Source: an uncultured Bacteroidia bacterium (GTDB lineage: Bacteria; Bacteroidota; Bacteroidia; Bacteroidales; F082). Taken from it: 46,971 bases of DNA. Of the stretch, positions 16,868-25,708 are shown piece by piece. Below the pieces are notes generated by a model. That model saw only the letters and a program-made list of their open reading frames with translations, searched no databases and was not told the DNA's origin. Within the stretch, counting starts at the first letter, position 1. Every line of letters starts with the position of its first letter. A program made the translations under genes and the position numbers. The stretch spans positions 1 to 46,971 of the forward strand of contig CADCML010000014.1 of the NCBI GenBank assembly GCA_902802535.1, in the 5' to 3' direction.

Positions 16868-18274
16868 ATGCACATCCTCTCCAAATCCACGTATATCAAG
16901 GGTTTGCAATGCGAGAAAGCATTGTACATGCAGAAGAAACACCCTTACCTGCGCGACAAACTCAGCATAGAACAACGCGCCAAGTTCCAGCGTGGCACTG
17001 ATGTGGGCGTGTTGGCTCATGAGGTCTTTCCGGGCGGCATCGACATGTCGCCCAATTCGCCGTCACAGTTTCCCAAAAAAGCGGCTGAAACCTGGCAAAA
17101 CCTCAACAGCCCCGAAGTCAATGTAATGTATGAGGCTGTGTTTCAATATAATGATACACTCATTATGCTGGATATGCTCGTCCGCGACGGTGACCAATGG
17201 CTGGCCGTGGAAGTGAAAAGCTCCATGCGCCTCAGCGACACCTATTATAATGATGCCGCCCTGCAATACTATGTGTTGCACGGCTGCGGTGTGTCGCTCA
17301 GCGACTTCCGCCTCATGTACCTCAATCCGGACTATGTGAAAAACGGCTCCATCGACGTGAAGCAGCTGTTCAAGATGGAGTCGGTGATGGACTATGTCAT
17401 TGAACGAGAGGCATTTGTTTCAGAAAATGTGGAACGATTGAAAAAGGTGGTTGCTCTACCCCATTCTCCCTTGGTCAACATCGGGACGCAGTGCAATGAC
17501 CCCTACCCTTGTGATTTTCAAGGCCATTGCTGGAAACTGATACCGAAAAACAGCTTCCTCTTCACCACCGCGATGGACGACGATGAGCTGTTCAACCTCT
17601 ATTTCAACGGCGTGAACAGCAATGCCAAGATGCTCAGCCGTTTGGACAGCGATTCCTTGGAAGCACACCAAGTTGAAGCCTTGGAAACAAACTCGTATTA
17701 TATTGATTACAAGACGCTTTACACACTTGCACCACAACCTAAACCCAAGTCAATCGCCTACTTGAATCTCTTGCTGCACCGGCTTGCCGTCCCCGAAATT
17801 GACGGCACGAAACCTTACGAGGAATTGATATTGGCTTTTGCACTGCAAAGCGAACATGAACCTGAAGGCTGTTTCGTCTGGGATTGCTTTGAAAATCACG
17901 GACTATGGAAAAAAGCCGTTGACATATTGATTGAAAAACTCTCTCATTATGAGTTGATTGTGTGTTTCACGCCGCAAAACCTGACCACTACCCTGCTCCG
18001 TCACGAAATCATCCAAAACAAGGAAGTCGGCTACAAGGTCTTCAATCTCTTTGACGTACTGCAACAGGCCCATTTTTACCATCCCGCCATCAAGCGGGGC
18101 TTGACTTTACAGCGCCTTGAAACGGCCCTATTCAGCGAGCCTAAGCTCTTCGAACACAGCCGAATTCTCCTTGAGGCCACCAGCAACGACCTCATAGGTT
18201 ATCAACAGGCACGAGAAGACTTGGTTGCTGAGAATGAAATCGTTGCAAAAACTTATCAACACCTTTTCAAGTAG
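16868..18274 (+). CDS. Cas4-like Fe-S PD-(D/E)XK nuclease with degenerate DUF2779 domain
   Basis: A 468-residue protein. The N-terminal half is a PD-(D/E)XK nuclease: His51, Glu89 (MYEA), Asp102 (MLDMLV), Glu115-x-Lys117 (VEVKSS) and Gln133. Four cysteines are placed as in Cas4/Dna2-type Fe-S nucleases: Cys15 (GLQCEKALYM) and Cys209, Cys215, Cys221 (CNDPYPCDFQGHCW). The C-terminal half (about 285-468) resembles DUF2779, but the segment where relatives have a LDFE-type acidic motif reads IAYLNLLLHRLAVP, lacking both acids. The DEDDy exonuclease encoded 2 bp upstream may supply the missing activity. No CRISPR or cas genes are nearby, so a Cas4 role is unlikely. DNA end processing is the best guess. 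Confidence 0.75.
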   Translation: MHILSKSTYIKGLQCEKALYMQKKHPYLRDKLSIEQRAKFQRGTDVGVLAHEVFPGGIDMSPNSPSQFPKKAAETWQNLNSPEVNVMYEAVFQYNDTLIMLDMLVRDGDQWLAVEVKSSMRLSDTYYNDAALQYYVLHGCGVSLSDFRLMYLNPDYVKNGSIDVKQLFKMESVMDYVIEREAFVSENVERLKKVVALPHSPLVNIGTQCNDPYPCDFQGHCWKLIPKNSFLFTTAMDDDELFNLYFNGVNSNAKMLSRLDSDSLEAHQVEALETNSYYIDYKTLYTLAPQPKPKSIAYLNLLLHRLAVPEIDGTKPYEELILAFALQSEHEPEGCFVWDCFENHGLWKKAVDILIEKLSHYELIVCFTPQNLTTTLLRHEIIQNKEVGYKVFNLFDVLQQAHFYHPAIKRGLTLQRLETALFSEPKLFEHSRILLEATSNDLIGYQQAREDLVAENEIVAKTYQHLFK

Positions 18275-18320
18275 TTGATAACTTCCCGAAAAGAGTTTTA
18301 TCGGGGCGGGTTTTAATTCG

Positions 18321-18328
18321 TAATTTTG
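18321..18328 (+). promoter_or_regulatory. -7 box of dnaB
   Basis: TAATTTTG, an exact TAnnTTTG match, 22 nt upstream of the dnaB ATG at 18351. Confidence 0.5.
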
Positions 18329-18350
18329 CCCTCTCAAAAACGTAATCTCT

Positions 18351-19910
18351 ATGCCAAACGATATCCTAACCCGCCGTCCTTTCGGCGACACCGCGAAACG
18401 CAACCTGATGACGCCTGAGCAAGTCTTTGCCACTCAAGGGCGTGTCCCGCCGCAAGCCACCGACCTTGAAGAGGTTGTACTCGGTGCCTTGATGCTGGAG
18501 AAGGAAGCCGTCAACGAGGTCATCGACATCCTGTCGCCCGAAGCGTTTTATTTGGACAAGCACCAGAAGATTTTCGCAGCCATCAAAAGCTTGTTCGGAA
18601 AATCAGAACCTATTGATATTTTGACCGTTACCAACGAACTGAAACAACGTGGCGAGTTGGAGATGGTCGGAGGTGCCTACTATATTTCGAAGCTTACCAA
18701 CCGCGTTGTTTCGGCGGCCAACATCGAATATCATGCCCGTATCATCATGCAGAAACACATTCAGCGTCAGTTGATTATGATTTCTTCGGACATGATTCAC
18801 GAGGCTTTCGAAGACACTGCCGACGTTTTCGATTTGCTCGACAAGGCCGAGAACAACCTGTTCCAAATCAGCGAAAACAACCTGCGCCGCAGCTACGACT
18901 CGATGCAGGATTTGGTCAGCAAGGCCATCACGGAAATCCAGAACGCCAAGAATGCGGACAACAAACTGCGTGGCGTGCCTTCGGGCTACACCGCACTTGA
19001 TCAAATCACACAAGGTTGGCAAAAGTCGGATCTCATCATTTTGGCCGCTCGTCCCAGCATGGGTAAGACCGCCTTCGCCTTGAATTTGGCTCGCAACGCT
19101 GCCGTCAAATTCAACCGTCCTGTAGCCTTTTTCTCCTTGGAAATGTCTTCAGTTCAATTGGTTACACGTCTGATTTCGACCGAAACCTCGCTCACTGCCG
19201 ACAAGCTCCGTAGCGGCGACTTGGCCGAATACGAATGGCAACAGTTGAATACCAAAGTCACCCCGCTGACCGACGCACCTATTTTCATCGACGACACACC
19301 CCAGCTCTCCATTTTTGAGTTGCGTGCCAAGTGTCGCCGGTTGAAGCAGCAACATGATATTCAGATGGTTTTCATCGACTACCTGCAACTGATGACCGCC
19401 AAAGGTGACAAAGGCCTCAATCGCGAACAAGAAATCAGTACCATTTCGCGCTCGCTGAAAAGTTTGGCCAAGGAGTTGGAAATCCCCGTGTTGGCGCTTT
19501 CACAGCTGAGTCGTAGCGTGGAGCAACGTCCTGGCTCCAAAAAGCCCATTCTTTCCGACTTGCGCGAATCGGGTGCCATCGAGCAGGACGCTGACATGGT
19601 GATGTTCATCTATCGTCCTGAATATTACAAAGATGGCGTGGATGCCGAAGACAAGCCCAAGGGCTATTCCATCATCGACATTGCCAAACACCGTAATGGT
19701 AAATTGGGTGAAGTGGAGCTGAGATTTGTTGGCCAATATGCTCGTTTCGAGGAATTTGAGCAAGGCTTTGACAACAGCGATTTCACCACCATCGGGCCCA
19801 ACGGCCATTTCGACAGCCAGCCGAAGGTGTACAGCTCGAAAATGAACGACGACGACGGCATGTCATCCTATAATCCCTCCATCACTTCCGATGAACCTGT
19901 TCCATTTTAA
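18351..19910 (+). CDS. dnaB: Replicative DNA helicase DnaB
   Basis: A 519-residue hexameric helicase that unwinds DNA ahead of the replisome. The N-terminal domain (about 35-140; PPQATDLEEVVLGALMLEKE) binds primase and loader. The RecA-like domain carries Walker A ARPSMGKTAF, Walker B (FIDYLQLM) and the SDLRESGAIEQDADMVMFIY segment with the arginine finger region. Length is slightly above the E. coli enzyme because of a polar C-terminal tail ending SYNPSITSDEPVPF. No intein is present. The next gene follows after a 41-bp AT-rich spacer. Confidence 0.97.
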   Translation: MPNDILTRRPFGDTAKRNLMTPEQVFATQGRVPPQATDLEEVVLGALMLEKEAVNEVIDILSPEAFYLDKHQKIFAAIKSLFGKSEPIDILTVTNELKQRGELEMVGGAYYISKLTNRVVSAANIEYHARIIMQKHIQRQLIMISSDMIHEAFEDTADVFDLLDKAENNLFQISENNLRRSYDSMQDLVSKAITEIQNAKNADNKLRGVPSGYTALDQITQGWQKSDLIILAARPSMGKTAFALNLARNAAVKFNRPVAFFSLEMSSVQLVTRLISTETSLTADKLRSGDLAEYEWQQLNTKVTPLTDAPIFIDDTPQLSIFELRAKCRRLKQQHDIQMVFIDYLQLMTAKGDKGLNREQEISTISRSLKSLAKELEIPVLALSQLSRSVEQRPGSKKPILSDLRESGAIEQDADMVMFIYRPEYYKDGVDAEDKPKGYSIIDIAKHRNGKLGEVELRFVGQYARFEEFEQGFDNSDFTTIGPNGHFDSQPKVYSSKMNDDDGMSSYNPSITSDEPVPF

Positions 19911-19950
19911 TTCAAGGATTTAAAATTCAAAGATTTAAGATTTAAAATTA
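19911..19950. repeat. AAGATTTAAAATT-type spacer after dnaB
   Basis: Directly after the dnaB stop, the gap consists of TTCAAGGATTTAAAATT, CAAAGATT, TAAGATTTAAAATT. Spacers of the same composition follow the fakB and plsX stops (23454, 25709). Confidence 0.6.
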
Positions 19951-19951
19951 G

Positions 19952-20869
19952 ATGAAAAAAGACGATAAGAAGGTTCCCCATTCCAAAAGCAACCCTTTGA
20001 AATTCAACGTCACGGAATCCTCACAGCTGATGGACTTCCTGATGAAGAAATTGGACGGCATCAGTCGCAGCAAGGTGAAGCGCATGTTGGCCAACAAGGT
20101 CGTTTCGGTCGACGGCGAGCGTACGACCCAGTTCGATTTCGCCCTTGAACCTGGCATGGTGGTGGAAATCGGCAAGCCCACCGCCAAAGAAAGGTTCAAG
20201 AACCCCTGGCTGGACATTGTTTATGAGGACAAATACCTCTTGGTCATCAACAAGAAAGAAGGTCTGCTCACCAACAGCACCACTAAGGAAAAAGATACAG
20301 CGCAAAGTATTTTGAACCAATACTTTATTTACACGCAGCAACGTTGCCGCGCCCACACCATCCACCGCCTCGACCGCGACACGTCGGGCCTGATGCTCTT
20401 TGCCAAGAGCAAAGAAGTGGCCTTGGCCTTTGAGGAAGACTGGAAAAACACCGTTTATGACCGCCGTTATGTGGCCGTCGTGTGCGGCTGCGTAAAAGAC
20501 AAAGAAGGCGTGGTGAAGTCGTGGCTGAAAGACAACAAGGCCTTCATCACTTACAGCAGTCCCGTCGACAACGGTGGCAAATACGCCGAAACCTACTACG
20601 CGACGCTGTATTCCACACCGAAATATTCTTTGTTGGAGCTACAATTGGAAACTGGCCGCAAGAACCAAATCCGCGTCCACATGGCCGACATTGGGCATCC
20701 CGTGGTGGGTGACGTGAAATACGGCAACGGTGATAACTCGTTGGGACGCTTGTGTTTACATGCCTTCAAGCTCTGTTTCCATCATCCCTATAAGAAAAGG
20801 GACATGGAGTTTGAGACGCCCTTCCCATCAGTGTTTGCGAAGCCCTTCCCGAGGATGGAAAGGGAATAA
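19952..20869 (+). CDS. RluA-family pseudouridine synthase
   Basis: A 305-residue enzyme that isomerises uridine to pseudouridine in rRNA or tRNA. An N-terminal S4 domain (about 22-75; LMDFLMKKLDGISRSKVKRM, ANKVVSVDG) precedes the catalytic domain with HTIHRLDRDTSGLMLFAKS, where the Asp of RLDRDTSG is the nucleophile, and the C-terminal motif LLELQLETGRKNQIRVHMA plus GHPVVGD. This S4-RluA layout matches RluD-like and RluC-like proteins; the exact target uridine cannot be read from sequence. The start gives a lysine-rich N-terminus (MKKDDKKVPHSKS). Confidence 0.93.
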   Translation: MKKDDKKVPHSKSNPLKFNVTESSQLMDFLMKKLDGISRSKVKRMLANKVVSVDGERTTQFDFALEPGMVVEIGKPTAKERFKNPWLDIVYEDKYLLVINKKEGLLTNSTTKEKDTAQSILNQYFIYTQQRCRAHTIHRLDRDTSGLMLFAKSKEVALAFEEDWKNTVYDRRYVAVVCGCVKDKEGVVKSWLKDNKAFITYSSPVDNGGKYAETYYATLYSTPKYSLLELQLETGRKNQIRVHMADIGHPVVGDVKYGNGDNSLGRLCLHAFKLCFHHPYKKRDMEFETPFPSVFAKPFPRMERE

Positions 20870-20891
20870 TAGTTAGGAGAATCGCTGATTT

Positions 20892-20924
20892 TTTGTTACC
20901 GCATTGAAAAATTCGGTAATTTTG
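20892..20924 (+). promoter_or_regulatory. Promoter of the fakA-fakB module
   Basis: TTTG at 20892-20895 and the exact -7 box TAATTTTG at 20917-20924, separated by 21 bp. The fakA ATG follows 29 nt later. This is among the best promoter matches in the window and separates the lipid module from dnaB and the pseudouridine synthase. Confidence 0.65.
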
Positions 20925-20952
20925 CAGTCTTTAGCAAATCAGCCATTTTTCT

Positions 20953-22590
20953 ATGGAAAGAACCCTCGAACTTGACAGTCTGACTTTTGCAGCGATGCTG
21001 CGCCAAGGCGCAGTACAATTGGGACGCGACAAGACCGTCGTCAATGACTTGAACGTTTTCCCCATTCCCGACGGCGATACGGGCGACAATATGCTGATGA
21101 CCCTAAAGGCGGGTTGCAGCGTGCTTGAAAACCACCTTGGTACGCTCTCTGAACTTGCCTCGGCGGCCTCTTCGGGGATGCTGCTCGGCGCAAGAGGCAA
21201 CTCCGGTGTCATCCTTTCACGCATCTTTGCGGGTTTAGCCAAAGGGTTGAAAGACGTTGTGGAAGCCGACACCAAAACCTTCGCACAAGCCATGCAATCG
21301 GCTGTGAACGAAGCTTATAAGTCCATTCCCGTTCCCGTTGAAGGTACCATCATCACTGTGCTGCGTGAAGGTGCAGCTGATGCCAATGCAAACTCTGATT
21401 TGAACCATTATTTTGAGACTTTGTTGGAAGCCATGCAGCTTTCACTCGACCATACCCCCGAACTGCTTCAAGTGCTGAAAGATGCCGGCGTTGTCGATAG
21501 TGGCGGCGCGGGACTGCTGAGCATTTTCCGAGGCATGAACGATGCCTTGAACGGTGTCGTTTCTGAAGAGGAGCTGATGCCTTCCACCACAGCAGCGCCT
21601 CAGGTGGAGTTGGACAAATTCACAGAGGACAGCACCTTGGAGTTCGGCTATTGCACGGAGTTTCTGCTCCGATTAATGCGTTCCAAAGTCGACCTTGAAA
21701 CCTTTGACGAGCAGGTGATTATCGACTATCTGAACCGTGTAGGCGAATCGGTGGTGGCTTTCCGCGAAGGCACGATTGTGAAGGTGCATGTGCATACTTT
21801 CACGCCAGGCGTGATTCTCAACGAAATGCAAAAATACGGCGAGTTCTTGACGATTAAGATTGAGAACATGGCCCTGCAGCACCATCAATCGACCAACCAA
21901 AACAACGCTTCGTTCAAGTTGCCGCCGAAGCCTTACGGCATCGTGACGGTGGCTTCGGGCGAAGGGCTCATTAATGCCTTCCGTGGCATCGGGGCTGACG
22001 AGGTGATTGCTGGGGGACAAACCATGAACCCATCGACGCAGGACTTTTTGGATGCCTTCGCAAAAATCAATGCACAACACATCTTTGTCTTCCCCAACAA
22101 CAAGAACATCAAGATGGCTGCCGACCAAGCCGCCGAGATGTACGAACACGCTGAAATCCACGTGCTTCCGTCGACTACCATCGGCGAAGGCTATTATGGT
22201 ATCGGCTACATCGACCGCGACAATCCCAACGTTGATGAAGTCATTGCAAGCATTACTGAAATCATGCAGTCTGTGGTGACAGGCATGGTCAGCACCGCCA
22301 TCCGAGAGGCAGAGGGAGACCAAGTGAGCGTCCACACAGGTGATTACGTGGGCTACAGCGGCAAGCAAATCCTCAGCGACAGTCATGACCGAGAAACCGC
22401 CGCCAAAGCCTTGATTGAGCGACTTGGTGCCGCTTCTCGTGATGTGATGTTGGTCTTTTTCGGAGAGCAAGTGCCTCAAAATGAAGCGGAAAAACTCATA
22501 TCAGACCTGCAAACCCAATACAAGAACCTTGAAATTATGTTGAACAACGGCGCACAGCCGGTTTATGATTATATATTTGTATTATGCTGA
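20953..22590 (+). CDS. fakA: Fatty acid kinase catalytic subunit FakA
   Basis: A 545-residue Dak2/DegV-type kinase that phosphorylates fatty acids presented by FakB, giving acyl-phosphate. The N-terminal Dak2 domain holds the metal/ATP site in NDLNVFPIPDGDTGDNM (Asp40, Asp42, Asp45) and the glycine-rich GMLLGARGNSGVILSRIFAG. A middle domain (about 225-315) includes EFGYCTEFLLR, and the C-terminal DegV-like domain (about 325-545) includes IVTVASGEGLINAFRGIGAD and a GGQTMNPSTQDFLDAF segment. Length equals characterised FakA. It overlaps fakB by 7 bp, so kinase and binding subunit are coupled. Confidence 0.92.
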   Translation: MERTLELDSLTFAAMLRQGAVQLGRDKTVVNDLNVFPIPDGDTGDNMLMTLKAGCSVLENHLGTLSELASAASSGMLLGARGNSGVILSRIFAGLAKGLKDVVEADTKTFAQAMQSAVNEAYKSIPVPVEGTIITVLREGAADANANSDLNHYFETLLEAMQLSLDHTPELLQVLKDAGVVDSGGAGLLSIFRGMNDALNGVVSEEELMPSTTAAPQVELDKFTEDSTLEFGYCTEFLLRLMRSKVDLETFDEQVIIDYLNRVGESVVAFREGTIVKVHVHTFTPGVILNEMQKYGEFLTIKIENMALQHHQSTNQNNASFKLPPKPYGIVTVASGEGLINAFRGIGADEVIAGGQTMNPSTQDFLDAFAKINAQHIFVFPNNKNIKMAADQAAEMYEHAEIHVLPSTTIGEGYYGIGYIDRDNPNVDEVIASITEIMQSVVTGMVSTAIREAEGDQVSVHTGDYVGYSGKQILSDSHDRETAAKALIERLGAASRDVMLVFFGEQVPQNEAEKLISDLQTQYKNLEIMLNNGAQPVYDYIFVLC

Positions 22591-23453
22591 CTTTTTTTAG
22601 CGACACCGATTGCGACATCACTCCCAAGGAGTGCACCACCTATGGCATCAAACTCATTTCTATGCCCTACACCGTGGGTGAACAAGTGATTTACCCTTAT
22701 GTCGACTTTGACGAGTTCGACTATCACAAGTTTTACGACATGCTACGCTCCGGTACCATGCCTACCACCAGTGCTATGAGCGAAGAAGCTTATATCCAGC
22801 ACTTTGAGCCTGAATTTGCTGCCGGTAACGACATCATTTATGTGCATTTCTCAGCTGCTACATCCAACACCTTTACTATCATGAATCAGGCGTTGGACAA
22901 ACTGAAGCAGAAATATCCGGGGCGCAAGTTCTATTCCATTGACACCAAGGGTATTACTGCCTTGTCATACAACGTGGTGCTTGAGGCCGCCGACCTTTAT
23001 AAAGCAGGAAAAACCGCTGAGGAAATTGTGGAATGGGCCAAGGTAGAAGTGCCGAAGTTCCCGATGTACTTCTTCGCCGACGACCTGAAATTCTTCCGTC
23101 GCAGCGGTCGTGTGAGTGGCTTGGCTGCCACAATGGGCGGCTTCATCGGCATTCGCCCCATCATTTACTTGGACAATGAGGGCAAAATGGTTTCCATTGG
23201 CAAGGAAACAGGTCGTGCCAAAGCTATCGCCCGTTTGGTGCAATATGTTGAAGACCTTGGCGAAGACGTGAATGCTCACCGCGTGGTTATTGGCCATTCG
23301 GACAGCCTTGACATCGCAGCCGAAGCGGAACGCCAACTGAAAGAGAAGTTTGGCCAAGACTTGAATGTGATTACCGTCCCGGTCAACCCGACCATCGGAA
23401 GCCATTGCGGTCCCAACGCCATTGGCATCTGCTTCCACGCCAAACATAGGTGA
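22584..23453 (+). CDS. fakB: Fatty acid-binding DegV protein FakB
   Basis: A 289-residue DegV-fold protein that holds one fatty acid in a tunnel and presents its carboxylate to FakA. Family features: FFSDTDCDITPKE at the N-terminus, MPTTSAMSEEAY, the carboxylate-contact segment YVHFSAATSNTF, and the basic RRSGRVSGL stretch with the C-terminal NPTIGSHCGPNAIGI (usual GPGTIG-like turn). The ATG lies inside the fakA 3' end. Only one fakB occurs here; genomes often encode several with different chain preferences. Chain specificity cannot be inferred from sequence alone. Confidence 0.92.
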   Translation: MLTFFSDTDCDITPKECTTYGIKLISMPYTVGEQVIYPYVDFDEFDYHKFYDMLRSGTMPTTSAMSEEAYIQHFEPEFAAGNDIIYVHFSAATSNTFTIMNQALDKLKQKYPGRKFYSIDTKGITALSYNVVLEAADLYKAGKTAEEIVEWAKVEVPKFPMYFFADDLKFFRRSGRVSGLAATMGGFIGIRPIIYLDNEGKMVSIGKETGRAKAIARLVQYVEDLGEDVNAHRVVIGHSDSLDIAAEAERQLKEKFGQDLNVITVPVNPTIGSHCGPNAIGICFHAKHR

Positions 23454-23487
23454 TTTCAAGACTTAAGATTTAAAAATTAAAGATTCA
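23454..23487. repeat. AAGATTTAAAAATT-type spacer after fakB
   Basis: AT-rich gap directly after the fakB stop, built of TTCAAGACTT, AAGATTTAAAAATT and AAAGATT, matching the spacers after dnaB and plsX. Confidence 0.55.
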
Positions 23488-23491
23488 TTTG

Positions 23492-24604
23492 GTGATAACG
23501 ATAACAGAAGCACACACGCACAAGCAGCAGAAAGAGTTCCTCAACTTCCCGCTGAAGCTTTACAAGGGCAACCCGTACTATACACCGCCTTTGTACATGG
23601 ACGAGAAGAAAATCTTCCGTAACGACTTCGTATACAACGATATGTGTGACTCCGTCCATTACAACGCCTACAAGGACGGCAAGATGGCGGGGCGCATTTC
23701 GGGCATTCTCCAAAAGGCCGCAAATGAGAAAACGGGCAAAAAACAGGTGCGCTTCACTCATTTCGATGTCATTGAGGATGAGGAAGTTGCAATGGCGTTG
23801 CTCAAGGCTGTGGAAGACTGGGCTGTTGAAAAAGGCATGAACGAAGTGGTGGGACCATTGAGTTACTCTGACTTGGAGCGCGAAGGTCTGCTCATCGAGG
23901 GTTTTGACTATCCCGCGACTTTCGAGGAAAGTTACAACTATCCTTATTATCAAGGTTTTATTGAAAACTTTGGCTATAAGAAGGATGTGGATTGGACGGG
24001 CAGTCGCCTCCGTATTCCTAAGGACTATGACGGTGAGGTCGATAAGTTGGCCCAATTCGTGATGAAACGTTACAACCTGCACATAGGCATGTCGCGCAAC
24101 ACCAAGGAACTCATTGACAAATACGTGGACGGCATCTTCGAATTGCTCGACAAATCCTACGACATGCTTTACGGCACCGTGCCCTTCACCGAAGGCATGA
24201 AAAAGATGATGCTCGACAACTTCAAATTGGTCATCAACGTGAAGAATGTGGCCGTTATCCTTGATGAAAACGACAAAATGATTTGCTTCGGCCTGACTTT
24301 CCCCGGTATTGCCGATGCGGTCAGACCTTCGGGCGGACGACTGACACCACTTGCATTAATAAGGTTGCTCAAAGTCTTGAAAAAGCCCAATGTCATTGAC
24401 CTTTGCCTTATCGGTGTCGACCCCGAATGGCTCAACAGAGGCGTGAGTGTCATTGTCAGTGCAGAGTTGATGAAGATGCTGAAAAATGTGGAATATGCCG
24501 AAACCAACGGTAATCTTGAGGACAATTACGCGATACAAAACCAATGGAAGCGCTTTGATGAACAGAAAATCAAGCGGCACCGTTGTTATATTAAACAATT
24601 ATAA
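23492..24604 (+). CDS. GNAT-like acyltransferase family protein of unknown substrate
   Basis: A protein of about 370 residues from a widespread uncharacterised GNAT-like family. Signs are KEFLNFPLKLYKGNPYYTPP near the N-terminus, a first GNAT-like half (DGKMAGRISGILQ, then a strand with THFDVIED and helix ALLKAVEDWAVEKGM, then VVGPLSYSD), and a C-terminal half with GVDPEWLNRGVSVIVSAEL resembling a second acetyl-CoA-type site. No ATG occurs near the N-terminus; GTG at 23492 or TTG at 23489 is the likely start, since family members begin about eight residues before the KEFLNF motif. It sits between fakB and plsX on the same strand, so an acyl-group substrate is possible but unproven. Confidence 0.7.
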   Translation: MITITEAHTHKQQKEFLNFPLKLYKGNPYYTPPLYMDEKKIFRNDFVYNDMCDSVHYNAYKDGKMAGRISGILQKAANEKTGKKQVRFTHFDVIEDEEVAMALLKAVEDWAVEKGMNEVVGPLSYSDLEREGLLIEGFDYPATFEESYNYPYYQGFIENFGYKKDVDWTGSRLRIPKDYDGEVDKLAQFVMKRYNLHIGMSRNTKELIDKYVDGIFELLDKSYDMLYGTVPFTEGMKKMMLDNFKLVINVKNVAVILDENDKMICFGLTFPGIADAVRPSGGRLTPLALIRLLKVLKKPNVIDLCLIGVDPEWLNRGVSVIVSAELMKMLKNVEYAETNGNLEDNYAIQNQWKRFDEQKIKRHRCYIKQL

Positions 24605-24610
24605 TGTAGT

Positions 24611-24669
24611 GGCGGACTCTTGTGTCCGCCCTCTCGAAACAACAAAATGGGCGAACACGCGGATTCGCC
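24611..24669. repeat. Paired GGCGGAC hairpins (REP/BIME-like) before plsX
   Basis: Two successive hairpins: GGCGGAC-TCTTGT-GTCCGCC (24611-24630, perfect 7-bp stem) and GGCGAA-8 nt-TTCGCC (24650-24669, 6-bp stem). Both carry a similar GGCG..AC core. They fill most of the 84-bp gap between the GNAT-like gene and plsX. No T tract follows, so simple termination is unlikely; an mRNA-stability element or a mobile palindromic repeat fits better. Confidence 0.7.
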
Positions 24670-24688
24670 TCAACAAACGGACAACACC

Positions 24689-25708
24689 ATGATCAAAATG
24701 CTGATAGACTGCTTCGGCGGCGACCACAGCCCTGAGGCCAACGTAGATGGAGCCTTGGCCGCCATGACCAACAATCCCGACCTGTATCTCATCCTCACGG
24801 GCGATGAAACCACCTTGCAGAACTACCTGAAAACCAAGACTTATGATGCCTCACGCTTGGAAATCGTCCACGCACCAGAGGTCATCGGCTGCGAAGAACG
24901 CCCCATCGATGCCATCCGCCTGAAGAAGGAAAGCTCGATGATCAAGGCCGTGCGACTCCTCCGCGACCGCGACGACATCTCGGCGATGGTCAGCACGGGT
25001 TCAACGGGAGCCTTGGTTGCTGCCGCCTTGACCCGCATCGGTCGGGTGAAGGGTGTCATTCGTCCAGCCTTCTGCCCTATCCTACCCACCATGAACGGCG
25101 GCATCGTCGGCATTTGCGATAGCGGTGCCAATGTGGAGGTCACGCCAGAGCATTTGAGGCAATTCGCCATCATGTCGAGCCTCTATATGGAAAAAGTCTA
25201 TAACATTGAAAAACCGCGTGTTGCATTGCTTAATGTGGGAAAAGAGGCAGAAAAAGGCGACGAGATTCGACAAAAGGCACACTTTTTGCTAAGTGAAACC
25301 CCCGAAATCCATTTTGTGGGCAACATGGAGAGCCGCGACCTGCTTTCGGGCAACTATGATGTGGTGGTTTGCGACGGCTTTTCGGGCAACGTGTTGGTGA
25401 AAACGACGGAAGGAACCGCCCTCGAACTGTTGAAAAAGCTGAAGAAGGACATCTATTCGAGGACAATATACAAGTTGGGTGCCCTGTTGATGAAGCGGAT
25501 GTTCATGGAGGAAAAGGAATTCATGAACTACCAGAACTACGGCGGAAGCGTGATGCTCGGCACGTCGAAGACAGTGGTGAAAGGCCACGGTTCAAGCAAG
25601 GCTGTAGCAGTGGAGAAATGCATCGAGCAAGCCTACAAGATGGAAGTCTGTTCTTTGTCAGCGAAGATGGAAGAAATCATCATGCGCTACGAACACTATG
25701 AATATTAA
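24689..25708 (+). CDS. plsX: Phosphate acyltransferase PlsX
   Basis: A 339-residue enzyme that interconverts acyl-ACP and acyl-phosphate, the acyl donor for glycerol-3-phosphate acylation by PlsY. The start MIKMLIDCFGGDHSPEANVD matches the family N-terminus (AxDxMGGDxxP). Further motifs are AMVSTGSTGALVAAA, GICDSGANVEVTPEHL, and the C-terminal VVCDGFSGNVLVKTTEG plus GHGSSKAVAV. The usual neighbours rpmF and fabH are absent; instead it stands between the fakAB/GNAT genes and an ACP gene, so it probably connects exogenous or recycled fatty acids to the ACP pool. In-frame codons upstream of 24689 fall in the hairpin region. Confidence 0.95.
   Translation: MIKMLIDCFGGDHSPEANVDGALAAMTNNPDLYLILTGDETTLQNYLKTKTYDASRLEIVHAPEVIGCEERPIDAIRLKKESSMIKAVRLLRDRDDISAMVSTGSTGALVAAALTRIGRVKGVIRPAFCPILPTMNGGIVGICDSGANVEVTPEHLRQFAIMSSLYMEKVYNIEKPRVALLNVGKEAEKGDEIRQKAHFLLSETPEIHFVGNMESRDLLSGNYDVVVCDGFSGNVLVKTTEGTALELLKKLKKDIYSRTIYKLGALLMKRMFMEEKEFMNYQNYGGSVMLGTSKTVVKGHGSSKAVAVEKCIEQAYKMEVCSLSAKMEEIIMRYEHYEY

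Noticed and set aside
16868-18274. Cas4 protein of a CRISPR system
   Set aside because: It shares the nuclease and Fe-S pattern, but the long DUF2779 C-terminus and the absence of cas1/cas2 or an array point to a different family.
18285-18309. Terminator hairpin after the Fe-S nuclease gene (CCCGA...TCGGG)
   Set aside because: The stem is only 5 bp with a long loop, the T run is displaced by GCGGG, and the region overlaps the dnaB promoter.
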